A program made the translations under genes and the position numbers. 38,160 nt of DNA from UBA4971 sp029551185 (GTDB taxonomy: Bacteria > Bacillota > SHA-98 > UBA4971), in NCBI GenBank assembly GCA_035593725.1, contig DAOSZN010000020.1, positions 1 to 38,160 of the forward strand, in the 5' to 3' direction. Below, one piece after another: positions 1-9,018 of the stretch (position 1 is the stretch's first letter; each line of letters opens with the position of its first letter). The notes below the pieces were generated by a model that saw nothing but the letters and a program-made list of their open reading frames with translations, was not told where the DNA came from and searched no databases.

Positions 1-2462
1 TCCATCCATACAACTTCAATCTTTATATTATCTGAGTCCTTATGTACTCCTACATAAAGTTGGTTGGTTCTTTTGTCCAGGTAATAGCCTTGTTGTGTTC
101 TAAGCTCGCCGATGGCGTTATCTGCCGTCCCTTCCGCAGGCCGAAGCCCGATCCCATTGACACTGACTTTAACGGGGGGTTGGGTAAAGTCCCATATCCT
201 GATGTTCTCTACAGGGAGCGAAGCTGAATAGTCCTTACTGTGCGTTTCGGTGTCCACGGATATTCTGAGCTTGCTGAACCTACCATCTTGTTTAATGTCA
301 TACGATACATTGACAAATCCAAAATAGCCTGCGCGGTACTGTTCAGTTTCGCCGTCATCCACATATAGACTGAATCTTCCTGATCTGGCGTTCCGAGACG
401 GACATATGTCGATGGTCTTGAGGACTTGCTGTAGTTCTCCTACAAAACTCATTTCTCTTCCCATAGGGATAACAGCGCCTTCCTTAAGAAAAACAGGAAT
501 CCTGTCCAGAGGGGATTCGGCGAGAATGTAGCGATTTCCCGTAATGACATTGCCTGTATATAAATCGAACCATTCACCATCAGGAAGATATACAGTACGG
601 CACTGAGTCTCAGGTTGATAAACCGGCGCCACCATAATGTCAGGCCCTAACATAAACTGATCAAAGATTCCATGGGTCTTCGGATCCTCCGGAAACTCAA
701 AGACCAAAGGACGCATGATAGGAGTTCCTGAGGTTGCGGCTTTGTGCATCATGGTGTAAATGTACGGAATCAGCCTGTATCTCAGCTTGATGAAATCTCT
801 GCAAATGGACTTATACGGTTCATCCAGCATGTACGGCTCCTGACGGCAGGTATCCACTGCGCTGTGGTTTCGGAAGAACGGAATGAACGTCCCCAACTGT
901 GTCCACCTGGTGAGGAGTTCAGGGTCTGTATCATACAGGAACCCTCCTACATCCGCGCCGGTAAAAGGGAGCCCGGAAAGCCCCATATTGAGGCACATGG
1001 GAACCGACATTAACAGATGTTCCCACCAACTTGCGTTATCGCCTGTCCATACGCAGGCAAGGCGTTGGATACCGGAATATCCTGCTCGAGTGACCATGAA
1101 AGGTCTTGTGCCAGGCAGTAAGGTTCTGAAAGCCTCACGAGTTGCCTCATTCATATAATTAGCATAAGCATTATGGATCTTGGCATGTGAAACCTCTGCT
1201 CCAAGCTCGCCATGGAGGGCCTCAAGATCCATAGTGCCTGATTCAGTGCTAAAACACGAGGGTTCATTCATATCATTCCAGATTCCTTGGACTCCGGCAT
1301 CAAACAGAATCTTGTGATTTTCCGCCCACCAAGTTCTCGTCTTTTCTTTGAAGAAATCCGGGAACACTACCTGCCCCGGCCAGACTTCCGCTTCAAATAG
1401 GTTGCCGTCAGGGAGTTTAACAAAGCAGTTCTTTTTCAGGCCGTCTTTGTAGATCTTGTACTTAGGATCTATCTTTACTCCGGGATCTATTATAGTAACC
1501 ACTTTGAAACCCATGCTCTTAAGACGGGCAATAAGGCCGGAAGGGTCCGGGAAAGCTTCTTGGTCAAATGTGAATACCCGACAACCGTCCATGTAGTGGA
1601 TATCAAGGTATATGGCATCGCAAGGGATATCGTGTTCCCTGAAGCTTCTTGCTACGTCTTCCACATCGTCTTGAGGGGAGTAGCTGTACCTCGACTGGTG
1701 ATATCCCAGTGCCCAGAGGGGAGGGAGTTCCATTGTTCCGGTAAGTTTTGCATATTGCTCCACTACATCTTTAATCTCAGGTCCGGCGAAAAAATAATAA
1801 TCCAATATCTCGCCTGTCCCTTGGAACATATACTCGGCAGAGGATGTCTTGCCCATATCAAAAACACACTTTCCAGGATTGTCAAGGAAAATACCGTAGG
1901 CGTAATTTCCGCAAAATCCAATAAAAAACGGAATAGAGACGTAAAGAGAGTCAGTGGACGGAGTATGAAGAATAGTATCAGTGTTCCATAGCGTCATAGT
2001 TGTTCCGCGCTTGTCCAGGTAACCTGTTCGTTCCCCAAATCCGTAGAATCGGGTGCCTGCAGGAATAGTCTTAAAGCATGCCGGGCCGTCTTTCATCCAG
2101 CCCATTCCTGATGCGGCAGTATCCAGACAGACAGGGATCCCGTTCAGTTGGTAAAATCCGATCCTGACAGGGGATCTACTTATGTGCACACGGATTTTCC
2201 CGGTGATAATGTTGATATCAAGAGGGCTTTCTGTAATCTTCACATTAACACCCGGCAGATCGCGCTTCACCACAGCGCACGATGGGATCTCGGAATCCGG
2301 TAGAGTCATAGCATGGGGGTGAGATTTCCTCATTGTTACCCGTACAAGATCATCTTCAAGCACCGAAATTTCCAATTCCTCGGTTTGAGTTCTAAGGAAT
2401 ATGCCGGTTGCGGTTCGAACGAGTTGTTCAGCGACGCCTATAGATTTAAAGCTCTTTTCCAT
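1..2462 (-). CDS. GH31 family alpha-glycosidase (alpha-glucosidase or alpha-xylosidase), 3' end outside the window
   Basis: Translation from ATG 2462 stays open to the left edge, giving about 820 codons without a stop, so the C-terminus is missing. The start follows an AAAGGAG site, and an in-frame TGA lies two codons upstream. Family marks are FYGFGERTG in the N-terminal domain, the nucleophile signature WNDMNEPS (Asp near residue 397) and WTGDN with the likely acid/base Asp near residue 475. A beta-sandwich domain follows, with VYLPDGEWFD and IPVFLKEGAVIPMG. GH31 enzymes release alpha-linked glucose or xylose from oligosaccharides. No signal peptide is visible, so a cytoplasmic enzyme is likely. 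It lies downstream of phosphoglucose isomerase on the same strand with a 311-base gap, so it may have its own promoter. The family is secure; the exact substrate is not. Confidence 0.93.
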   Translation of the reverse strand, partial: MEKSFKSIGVAEQLVRTATGIFLRTQTEELEISVLEDDLVRVTMRKSHPHAMTLPDSEIPSCAVVKRDLPGVNVKITESPLDINIITGKIRVHISRSPVRIGFYQLNGIPVCLDTAASGMGWMKDGPACFKTIPAGTRFYGFGERTGYLDKRGTTMTLWNTDTILHTPSTDSLYVSIPFFIGFCGNYAYGIFLDNPGKCVFDMGKTSSAEYMFQGTGEILDYYFFAGPEIKDVVEQYAKLTGTMELPPLWALGYHQSRYSYSPQDDVEDVARSFREHDIPCDAIYLDIHYMDGCRVFTFDQEAFPDPSGLIARLKSMGFKVVTIIDPGVKIDPKYKIYKDGLKKNCFVKLPDGNLFEAEVWPGQVVFPDFFKEKTRTWWAENHKILFDAGVQGIWNDMNEPSCFSTESGTMDLEALHGELGAEVSHAKIHNAYANYMNEATREAFRTLLPGTRPFMVTRAGYSGIQRLACVWTGDNASWWEHLLMSVPMCLNMGLSGLPFTGADVGGFLYDTDPELLTRWTQLGTFIPFFRNHSAVDTCRQEPYMLDEPYKSICRDFIKLRYRLIPYIYTMMHKAATSGTPIMRPLVFEFPEDPKTHGIFDQFMLGPDIMVAPVYQPETQCRTVYLPDGEWFDLYTGNVITGNRYILAESPLDRIPVFLKEGAVIPMGREMSFVGELQQVLKTIDICPSRNARSGRFSLYVDDGETEQYRAGYFGFVNVSYDIKQDGRFSKLRISVDTETHSKDYSASLPVENIRIWDFTQPPVKVSVNGIGLRPAEGTADNAIGELRTQQGYYLDKRTNQLYVGVHKDSDNIKIEVVWM

Positions 2463-2545
2463 TCGTCAGGAATCTCCTTTATGTGGTTTTTCTCTTCCCA
2501 TCTCAGATTTTGAAAGTACAGGTATTTTGGAACTTTAATATCCAT
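2438..2545 (-). CDS. possible 35-residue ORF overlapping the GH31 start
   Basis: An ATG at 2545 (or GTG at 2551) opens a 35-codon frame rich in aromatic and charged residues (MDIKVPKYLYFQNLRW...). It ends at TAG 2438-2440, inside the first codons of the GH31 gene but in another frame. The composition looks protein-like. There is no ribosome binding site at the right distance; the nearest GAGGAGG lies about 30 bases further upstream. It could be a leader peptide, a remnant of another gene, or chance. I do not recognise it. Confidence 0.2.
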   Translation of the reverse strand: MDIKVPKYLYFQNLRWEEKNHIKEIPDEWKRALNL

Positions 2546-2773
2546 TCTCACGGATTAAGAGTTCGGGTCAGTTGGCGAGTATTCCTCCTCAGTATAGCCG
2601 TGTATGCTAATTCATCTGTTAGTGTACAATTCCTTCAATCTTGTTTGAAGGCTGAGGTCGGTGTCCTTTCCTCAGCAGAAGAACAGGGCGTAGTGGAGAA
2701 TAATGAAGAATCTTGTGTTTGTCGAAATAGGTAATATATTGCACCTATTAGAGAAGCCCTTCATGTCAATTAG
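2463..2773. other. intergenic region between pgi and the GH31 gene, with two small dyads
   Basis: This 311-base leader of the GH31 gene has two perfect inverted repeats. CCTTCAA/TTGAAGG lies at 2632-2651 with a 6-base loop, and AATAGGT/ACCTATT at 2726-2749 with a 10-base loop. Either could be an operator for sugar-dependent control of the GH31 gene. No T-run follows them, so they are not classical terminators. I found no convincing -35/-10 pair. The small ORF at 2438-2545 occupies the part nearest the GH31 start. Confidence 0.4.
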
Positions 2774-4420
2774 CTAGCGCATGTCGCACATGCGCTTATA
2801 TGCATTAATCAACCCATTGGTGCTGCTGTCGTGACCGGTGACAGGTTCATCATCCTTTAACTCATGCACAATCGCCTTAGCAAGCTGTTTGCCAAGTTCA
2901 ACCCCCATTTGATCGAAGCTATTGATGTTCCAGACAGCGCCTTGCGTGAAGATTTTGTGTTCGTATAAGGCGATAAGCATACCCAGGGTCTCGGGGGTCA
3001 ACTTCCTGTACAAGAACGTGTTGGTAGGCTTATTCCCTTCGAATGTCTTCGCTGCTGCGAGCACTTTCAATGCTTCTCCGGAGTAGCCATGGGCCATAAG
3101 TTCAGCCTGCGTCTCTTCAAGAGTTCTGCCTTTCATGAGAGCCTCGGTCTGTGCCAGGAAGTTAGCGATCAGAACAGTATGGTGATCTCCAACGGGATTA
3201 TGGCTTTCGGCTGCAGCCAAGAAATCACAGGGAATCAGTTTCGTGCCTTGGTGAATCAACTGGTAGAAGGCGTGTTGACCGTTAGTGCCCGGTTGTCCCC
3301 AGAGTATCGGCCCGGTTTGGTAGTCTACGGCCTCTCCTGCCTTGGTGACGTGTTTGCCGCTGCTTTCCATGTCAGCTTGCTGCAAGTAATCAGCGAAGTA
3401 TGTCAGATATTCGTCATAGGGCAGGACAGCATGGCTCTCCGCCCCCCAGAAGTTGTTGTACCAGATGCCGAGCAGCCCCATGATTACAGGGATGTTCCGA
3501 TCAAACGGCGCGGTACGGAAATGCTGATCCACCTTGTGTGCCCCTGTCAAAAGCGCTTCGAAGTTATCCATACCGATATAGAGTGCGATTGAAAGCCCGA
3601 TAGCCGACCAGAGCGAATAACGGCCACCTACCCAATCCCAGAAGACAAACATGTTTTCACTGTCGATTCCAAAGGCTTCGACTGCCTTTTGGTTAGTGGA
3701 GACGGCAATAAAATGCTTGGCTATAGCTGATTCGTCGCGGGCTTGGTCAAGAAACCACCTGCGTGCTGTATGGGCGTTCATCATAGTTTCTTGAGTTGTG
3801 AAGGTCTTTGATGCGACCAGAAACAGCGTTGTTTCCGGTTTGAGGTCTTTTAGAGTTTCTGTGATGTCAGTGGGATCAACATTAGACACAAAATGTGGTT
3901 GCAAGCGGTCGTGCCCGTACGGCTTCAGAGCATGGGTGACCATGCGAGGGCCTAGGTCTGATCCGCCGATGCCGATATTAACAACGTCAGTAATGGCAGA
4001 CCCCGTATAGCCTTTCCATTCACCGCTGCGTACGGCCTCTGAGAAGATGCGCATCTTGGCAAGGACTGCGTTCACCTCAGGCATCACGTCTTTTCCGTCC
4101 ACGAGTATAGGTTGGTTGGAACGATTCCGTAACGCTATGTGCAATGCCGGGCGACCTTCAGTCGTGTTGATTTTCTCACCGCTTGACATCGCCTGTATCG
4201 CCTCAGGCAGCCCGGCCTCATCGGCGAGATCCAGAAGCAGAGACATGGTCTCTTCCGTAATGCGATTCTTCGAGTAATCAAACAACAAGTCCCCGAACCG
4301 GACAGAGAACTTCCGGAATCGCATTGGGTCAGATTCAAATAATTCGCGCATATGTACATCCTTCATCCTTTGTTTATGAGCGGCGAGGGCTTGCCAAGCC
4401 GGAAGCTGAGTTACAGACAT
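2774..4420 (-). CDS. pgi: glucose-6-phosphate isomerase
   Basis: Cytoplasmic enzyme interconverting glucose 6-phosphate and fructose 6-phosphate in glycolysis and gluconeogenesis. The 548-residue protein (from MSVTQLPAW) has the length of the E. coli-type enzyme. It carries VNIGIGGSDLGP and SKTFTTQET of the sugar-phosphate site, DWVGGRYSLWSA (PGI signature 1) and NSFDQMGVELGKQLAK (signature 2, with the catalytic lysine). I chose ATG 4420 because GAGGGGG lies 6-7 bases upstream. A GTG at 4435 is in frame but sits in that ribosome binding site. The gene is divergent from the dipeptidase gene. It fits the surrounding sugar genes, since GH31 and GH116 products would feed glucose into this step. 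Confidence 0.97.
   Translation of the reverse strand: MSVTQLPAWQALAAHKQRMKDVHMRELFESDPMRFRKFSVRFGDLLFDYSKNRITEETMSLLLDLADEAGLPEAIQAMSSGEKINTTEGRPALHIALRNRSNQPILVDGKDVMPEVNAVLAKMRIFSEAVRSGEWKGYTGSAITDVVNIGIGGSDLGPRMVTHALKPYGHDRLQPHFVSNVDPTDITETLKDLKPETTLFLVASKTFTTQETMMNAHTARRWFLDQARDESAIAKHFIAVSTNQKAVEAFGIDSENMFVFWDWVGGRYSLWSAIGLSIALYIGMDNFEALLTGAHKVDQHFRTAPFDRNIPVIMGLLGIWYNNFWGAESHAVLPYDEYLTYFADYLQQADMESSGKHVTKAGEAVDYQTGPILWGQPGTNGQHAFYQLIHQGTKLIPCDFLAAAESHNPVGDHHTVLIANFLAQTEALMKGRTLEETQAELMAHGYSGEALKVLAAAKTFEGNKPTNTFLYRKLTPETLGMLIALYEHKIFTQGAVWNINSFDQMGVELGKQLAKAIVHELKDDEPVTGHDSSTNGLINAYKRMCDMR
2777..2795 (-). repeat. 8-bp perfect inverted repeat at the 3' end of pgi
   Basis: GCGCATGT/ACATGCGC with a 3-base loop covers the last codons of pgi. 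It would form a tight RNA hairpin just before the stop codon. No T-run follows on the minus strand, so a role in mRNA 3'-end stability is more likely than intrinsic termination. Confidence 0.4.
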
Positions 4421-4650
4421 AGTAATCCCCCTCACTTTGTATCCGGGCCCTCCAAGACAAGAAAGGAAGGCAACCTATCCGCCGGAATCGTTTAGTATCA
4501 ATTCTTATCATACCCATTTCTGTTATGCTTTGGGAACGGGTTTCAAATGCCGTCACATTCGGCGAGAGCAGAATCTATGCGTAGTCCCACACCAAGCTTA
4601 ATACTAGCATGTTGATGAATCCGAGACAATGTGGCGCTCTCAAGATTCAG

Positions 4651-4659
4651 TGGTATACT
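4651..4659 (+). promoter_or_regulatory. extended -10 promoter candidate of the dipeptidase gene
   Basis: TGGTATACT matches the extended -10 form (TGn followed by TATAAT-like), with TATACT at 4654-4659. No good -35 box is present, as is common for extended -10 promoters. Transcription would begin near 4666, which excludes the upstream in-frame start at 4629 and supports the ATG at 4701. Confidence 0.4.
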
Positions 4660-4700
4660 CATTATGTACTAATCGCGCAAGTATCCGGAGGTGTGAATGT

Positions 4701-5648
4701 ATGTTCATAATGGACGCGCACTGTGACACACTTATGGACGTAGTGGAAGGACGTCGTAGACTGGCGGATAAGGACAAGGGAGGACAGCTTGACCTGCCGC
4801 GCATGATGGAGGCAGGAGTTTCCGCCCAGATATTCGCCATATATGTATCGAAAGAGTACTTACCCGGAGGGGGTGCCAGGCGAGCCCTTCAATTTGTGGA
4901 CGCCTTCTATCGCGAAATTGAAGATAACAGCGATAAGTTAATGTTCGCTACAACCGGGAGAGATGTGGAGAAAGCCTACGAAGAAGGGAAGATAGCTGCT
5001 CTTTTGTCGATAGAAGGCGGAGAGGCGTTGGACGGTCGGATTGAGCTTTTGCGTATATTCTACCGGCTTGGCGTAAGACTCATGACCCTCACGTGGAGCC
5101 TTAGAAATGAGCTTGCGGACGGGGCTTTCGAGGGACGCACAGGCGGAGGCTTGACCAGGTTCGGTGTGCAGGTAGTAGAGGAAATGGACAGGCTGGGCAT
5201 GGTCGTGGATGTGTCACACCTGTCGGAAGCAGGGTTCTGGGATGTGATTGAGGTCTCGAAGAAGCCCATAATAGCCTCGCATTCCAACTCGAAGGAGCTC
5301 TGTTCTCATCCGAGAAATCTGACGGATGATCAGGCTAAGGCTATCGCAAAGAAGGGTGGAGTTATCGGTGTAAACTTTGCAGGATACTTCCTCGGAGAAG
5401 GAAGACGTTCTCTTAGAGGGGTTATAGAGCATATTGATTATCTCTCCGCCATTATCGGCCCGGAGCATGTGGCATTGGGTTCAGACTTCGATGGCCTGCC
5501 TTATGAGCAGCTTCCTGATGAACTGAAGGATGTGTCCGGGCTCCCGGGAATAGCAGAAGAATTGGCTGCCCTGGGATATTCTGACCAGGCAATAAAGGGA
5601 ATCATGGGCGAGAATCTGCTTCGGGCAGTGAAAAGCGTTATAGGATAA
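4701..5648 (+). CDS. membrane dipeptidase family (M19) metallopeptidase
   Basis: Peptidase family M19 (renal-dipeptidase type) hydrolyses dipeptides, often with a D-residue, at a two-zinc centre. The HCD motif near the N-terminus (residues 7-9 from MFIMDAH) and the Glu in SIEGGEAL (about 105) are expected zinc ligands. VVDVSHLS and IIASHSNS carry the further metal-binding histidines, and GSDFDG is the conserved late motif. The 315-residue length is normal. I take ATG 4701 because CGGAGGTG precedes it by 8 bases. There is no signal peptide, so the enzyme is probably cytoplasmic, as in many Firmicutes. It is followed 73 bases later by a PAP2 phosphatase on the same strand and may share its transcript. 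Confidence 0.93.
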   Translation: MFIMDAHCDTLMDVVEGRRRLADKDKGGQLDLPRMMEAGVSAQIFAIYVSKEYLPGGGARRALQFVDAFYREIEDNSDKLMFATTGRDVEKAYEEGKIAALLSIEGGEALDGRIELLRIFYRLGVRLMTLTWSLRNELADGAFEGRTGGGLTRFGVQVVEEMDRLGMVVDVSHLSEAGFWDVIEVSKKPIIASHSNSKELCSHPRNLTDDQAKAIAKKGGVIGVNFAGYFLGEGRRSLRGVIEHIDYLSAIIGPEHVALGSDFDGLPYEQLPDELKDVSGLPGIAEELAALGYSDQAIKGIMGENLLRAVKSVIG

Positions 5649-5721
5649 ATCGATACTTTATAGTTTTTTCGTAGGATTTCCAACCTATCCGGCGAATACT
5701 CCTTTTTGAGGGGGGTGGTTT

Positions 5722-6633
5722 GTGTTGGATAGCGTTACAGTGTTCGAATTCTTGAGAAGCATCGCAACTCCCGGGCTCGACAGGGTTATGAAGGTCATAA
5801 CCGACTTAGGTTCCACGTCATTCTATATGGTTATAATTCCCATACTTTACTGGTGTATCAGCAAGTCTTTAGGCTTCAGCCTGGCCATAGTGCTATCAGT
5901 TTCCAACTACATAAATGTGGGGATTAAGTTCATCGTCTGCCGGCTCAGGCCCTACGTCGTATTCCCACATCTTGATGCGCCTGAATACTTGAAACTGACT
6001 GGAACCGGATATTCATTCCCCAGTGGTCACGCACAGGTCTCATCCACCTTCTGGACGCACTTAGCGCGCAGTGCCCGAGAGAAATGGATAGCGGTTACAG
6101 GAATCATAGTGGTTGTTTTTGTAGCTTTCACAAGAGTCTACTGTACAGTTCATTATCCTTCAGACGTTTTGGTCGGGGCGGTGCTGGGCGTGGCTATTGC
6201 CTACTTGTACGCAGAGATCGAAAACCGCGTGCGTGCATCAGGCCAAAAAGGCAAGGAAAGAGTCAGTTTTCAACTGGCGGTCTCCGTGGTTGCTCCCGGT
6301 CTTGCATTTGCTTTGTCTGCGCTGTTTAATCCTATGTTCACTGAGGAAGTTGCTCAAGTATTGGGATTTATAGCAGGGGTAGGGGTCGGATACACATTGG
6401 AGGCGGAATACGTAAAGTACAATGTCCGTGCAGGCTTACTGACGCAAGTCATAAAGATAGCCCTAGGCTTGGCCGGGATGATGGGTGTCAGGTACGGCCT
6501 CAAAGCAATTTTCCCGGGTACTGCATTCTGGAACATGCTGCGCTATGCCATGGTAGCCGTGTGGGCAACATTAGGGGCGCCTTTTGTGTTTAAACACTTA
6601 TTCAAGACTGAATCGTCCACGCCGGGATCCTAA
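5722..6633 (+). CDS. PAP2-family membrane phosphatase
   Basis: Integral membrane phosphatase of the PAP2 superfamily, which acts on lipid phosphates such as undecaprenyl diphosphate or phosphatidic acid. The three signature motifs are present: K69...RP77 (KFIVCRLRP), PSGH at 100-103, and R138...H144...D148 (RVYCTVHYPSD). Several hydrophobic segments surround them. About 130 further residues with four or so membrane segments follow the catalytic core, giving 303 residues. The start is GTG 5722 after GAGGGGGGTGG. The substrate cannot be read from sequence. Cell-wall lipid carrier recycling would fit the adjacent dipeptidase but is inference. Confidence 0.9.
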   Translation: MLDSVTVFEFLRSIATPGLDRVMKVITDLGSTSFYMVIIPILYWCISKSLGFSLAIVLSVSNYINVGIKFIVCRLRPYVVFPHLDAPEYLKLTGTGYSFPSGHAQVSSTFWTHLARSAREKWIAVTGIIVVVFVAFTRVYCTVHYPSDVLVGAVLGVAIAYLYAEIENRVRASGQKGKERVSFQLAVSVVAPGLAFALSALFNPMFTEEVAQVLGFIAGVGVGYTLEAEYVKYNVRAGLLTQVIKIALGLAGMMGVRYGLKAIFPGTAFWNMLRYAMVAVWATLGAPFVFKHLFKTESSTPGS

Positions 6634-6688
6634 AAGCCAGGTCCCGGATTAGATCCTAAGGTCGTCAGTATAGTTGCGAGGACGGGTG

Positions 6689-7411
6689 TTACAACACCTT
6701 GCTCAAGAAAGCCTGAGTCCTTGGGTTTTGGGGTCTTTCGAGGACCTGCTGAGGCGGGCCTTCCTCCAAGATTAAGCCTTCGTCCATGAAAAGGATTCTG
6801 TCGCCCACTTCGCGCGCAAAGCCCATTTCGTGAGTGACCACGACCATAGTCATGCCTTCTTCAGCCAAGTTACGAATGACGTCCAGCACTTCGCCGATCA
6901 TCTCCGGATCCAGGGCTGATGTGGCCTCGTCAAACAACATAGCCGTAGGTTTCATGGCAAGGGCCCGGGCGATGGCAACACGCTGCTGCTGGCCGCCGGA
7001 CAGCTCAGACGGGTAAGCATTCTCTTTCTCGGCAATTCCTACTTTTTTCAGGAGATCCCTGGCGGTCTGCCTTGCCTCATCTATCGAGACGCCGCGCACC
7101 TTCGTAGGCCCAAGGGTGATGTTATCTATTACAGACATATGGGGAAAAAGGTTGAATCTCTGAAACACCATGCCCATCTCACGCCGCACCTCATTCACGT
7201 TAATATGCGGGTCGGTGATACACTGTCCGCGGAAGAACACTTGACCTGCGGTGGGTTTCTCAAGCAAGTTAAGGCAGCGTAAGAACGTGCTTTTCCCGGA
7301 TCCGGACGGCCCGATAATTACGACTACTTCGTGGGGATTGACAGTCACATCAATCCCGCGTAGCACATGATTGTTTCCGAAATACTTTTCCAGTCCGCAA
7401 GTCCTAATCAA
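6689..7411 (-). CDS. polar amino-acid ABC transporter, ATP-binding subunit
   Basis: Cytoplasmic ATPase of a PAAT-family importer (GlnQ/HisP type, 240 residues). Walker A is GPSGSGKST at 34-42, the ABC signature is LSGGQQQRVAIARAL, and Walker B is AMLFDEATSALD; the switch histidine lies in VVVTHEMGFA. The start is TTG 7411, which overlaps the permease stop by 8 bases; GAGG about 10 bases upstream serves as ribosome binding site. It is the last gene of the binding protein-permease-ATPase operon. Ligand specificity is set by the binding protein and is not evident here. Confidence 0.95.
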   Translation of the reverse strand: MIRTCGLEKYFGNNHVLRGIDVTVNPHEVVVIIGPSGSGKSTFLRCLNLLEKPTAGQVFFRGQCITDPHINVNEVRREMGMVFQRFNLFPHMSVIDNITLGPTKVRGVSIDEARQTARDLLKKVGIAEKENAYPSELSGGQQQRVAIARALAMKPTAMLFDEATSALDPEMIGEVLDVIRNLAEEGMTMVVVTHEMGFAREVGDRILFMDEGLILEEGPPQQVLERPQNPRTQAFLSKVL

Positions 7412-8063
7412 CTATCTTCAACCTCTTTTCAGACCAGGCTACCAGCCTGGATATTGCTAACGTCATTGTCAGATAAATAAGGGCTACAACCATATAGACT
7501 TCAAAAGGCCTGAATGTCCTTGTGATCACTACCTGCCCTTTGCGGAGAAGCTCCTCCAAGGCTATGACTGATACCAACGATGAATCCTTCAGCATTGCGA
7601 TGAATTCATTCCCCAGGGGAGGTATGATTCGCCGAAATGCCTGTGGAAAGATAATATACCGCATAGATTGAGAATAAGTCAACCCAAGGGATCTGGCTGC
7701 CTCTATTTGCCCTCTGTCTATCGACTGTATGCCTGCTCTTACAATCTCTGCTATGTACGCTCCGCTATTGATGCCCATGGCTGCGATGGCAGCAAGAAAA
7801 GGAGGGATGGGACGGCCTATGAGCGAAGGCAGACCGAAATAGACGAGAAATAACTGTACCAGTAGGGGTGTGCCTCTGATAAAATCCACATAAATACCGG
7901 TTATGATACGTACTATACGGTTACCGCCGACCCTGCCGATCCCGGCGAAGGATCCTATGACAAGACCTATCGCTACTGCGATGATCGCCAGCTCAACAGT
8001 AAGGCGAGTGCCCAAGAGCAGTGCCGGCATGATGCCTGGGATTATCGAAAAATCAAGCGTCAC
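7404..8063 (-). CDS. polar amino-acid ABC transporter, permease subunit
   Basis: Inner-membrane permease of the GlnP/HisM family with about five membrane segments in 219 residues. The cytoplasmic EAA loop (EAARSLGLTYSQSMRYIIFPQA) docks the ATPase. GTG 8063 is preferred over the longer frame from 8105, because GGAGGAATTAAT lies directly before it and the resulting N-terminus (MTLDFSIIPGIMP) is typical. The gene sits 111 bases downstream of the binding-protein gene and overlaps the ATPase gene. Confidence 0.94.
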   Translation of the reverse strand: MTLDFSIIPGIMPALLLGTRLTVELAIIAVAIGLVIGSFAGIGRVGGNRIVRIITGIYVDFIRGTPLLVQLFLVYFGLPSLIGRPIPPFLAAIAAMGINSGAYIAEIVRAGIQSIDRGQIEAARSLGLTYSQSMRYIIFPQAFRRIIPPLGNEFIAMLKDSSLVSVIALEELLRKGQVVITRTFRPFEVYMVVALIYLTMTLAISRLVAWSEKRLKIVD

Positions 8064-8174
8064 ATTAATTCCTCCATCGTCCTGCATTGCATGAAGACCG
8101 GTCACGGCGGTCTGAGGCCGTCGTGACCGGCCATTAATGGATCAATTTCCATATACGTACACGCAGCAGGCGGG

Positions 8175-8918
8175 TTAGTTCCCTCCGAACCAATCGGTGT
8201 ATATCTTGTCGTATTCCCCGGAAGCCTTGATAGAGGCCAGTGCACGATTGATTTTTTTGATGAGTTCAGTGTTGTCCTTGCGGATGGCAATACCGTAGTA
8301 TTCCATGGTGAACGGCTCGCCAAACTTGATGTCCTTGAACTCCTTGGCAATCTCAGCTGCGACTGCCAGGTCTATTATGCATGCCGGAACGCTCGCGTTT
8401 CGAACTTCTTGGATCGCGTCAGGCGCCAGATTAAAGCGCTTAACTGTTGCGCCTTGGATTTCGGATGCTGCAAGGTCTCCGGTAGTGCCAATCTGTACGG
8501 AAATCTTCTTACCTACGAGATCTTCCACAGTCTGGATGGAAGAGTCATTAGCCCGAGTCACTATGACCTGACCTGCGGAAAAGTATGGGTCTGAGAATGC
8601 CACTGCTTTCAAACGCTCGTCGGTAATGGTCATAGCTGACATGATGCAATCGTAGTTGCCGGTTAGAAGACCCGGGATGAGACCGTCCCATGCGGTGTTT
8701 ATAATCTGTACTTCCATGTCAGCGGCAGCCCCGATAGCGCGGATCAAGTCAATGTCAAATCCTAAGTAAGCCCCGGTCTTCTCATCCTGAAACTCAAAAG
8801 GCGGGAAATCAGCGCTTGTCCCAACTTTTAGAACAGGCTTCGCTCCGAGGACGGTAGTAGAGCCTATAATAAGAACAAGTGCGACGCACAACACAAACAT
8901 AGGAAATAATCTTTTCAT
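8175..8918 (-). CDS. polar amino-acid ABC transporter, substrate-binding protein
   Basis: Extracytoplasmic binding protein of the SBP_bac_3 family (247 residues). A Sec signal peptide (about residues 1-26: KR, a hydrophobic core, then TTVLGA) precedes the mature domain, which starts LKVGTSADFPPFEF. Family motifs are GFDIDLIRAIG, DGLIPGLLTGNYDCIMSAMTIT and GKKISVQIGTTGD. No cysteine occurs at the signal-peptide end, so it is not a lipoprotein; this is odd for a monoderm Gram-positive, where such proteins are usually lipid-anchored. The start is ATG 8918 after GGGAG. A near-consensus promoter lies about 45 bases upstream. The ligand is a polar amino acid by family; which one is unknown. Confidence 0.93.
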   Translation of the reverse strand: MKRLFPMFVLCVALVLIIGSTTVLGAKPVLKVGTSADFPPFEFQDEKTGAYLGFDIDLIRAIGAAADMEVQIINTAWDGLIPGLLTGNYDCIMSAMTITDERLKAVAFSDPYFSAGQVIVTRANDSSIQTVEDLVGKKISVQIGTTGDLAASEIQGATVKRFNLAPDAIQEVRNASVPACIIDLAVAAEIAKEFKDIKFGEPFTMEYYGIAIRKDNTELIKKINRALASIKASGEYDKIYTDWFGGN

Positions 8919-8961
8919 TGCCTATAGCTCCCTTCGCATATTATTACAAGATTTATGCATA

Positions 8962-8991
8962 ATTATACTGCAGCGCAGAGACCGCTGTCAA
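8962..8991 (-). promoter_or_regulatory. near-consensus sigma-70-type promoter of the amino-acid ABC operon
   Basis: On the minus strand, TTGACA (8986-8991) and TATAAT (8962-8967) both match consensus, with an 18-base spacer. It points at the binding-protein gene and leaves a leader of about 35-40 bases with no room for a riboswitch. The promoter lies inside a small open frame that begins as a cstA-like remnant, so the operon may have gained it after that gene decayed. Confidence 0.8.
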
Positions 8992-9018
8992 GTTTATGCT
9001 GCCTTTGCATTTCTCAAT

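Noticed and set aside
3089..3592. 167-codon plus-strand ORF
   Set aside because: It is antisense to the middle of pgi, whose frame is unambiguous; no ribosome binding site and no family match.
8119..8174. Riboswitch or attenuator between the binding-protein and permease genes
   Set aside because: The 111-base gap contains no clear paired stems with a following T-run; it looks like a simple intercistronic spacer.
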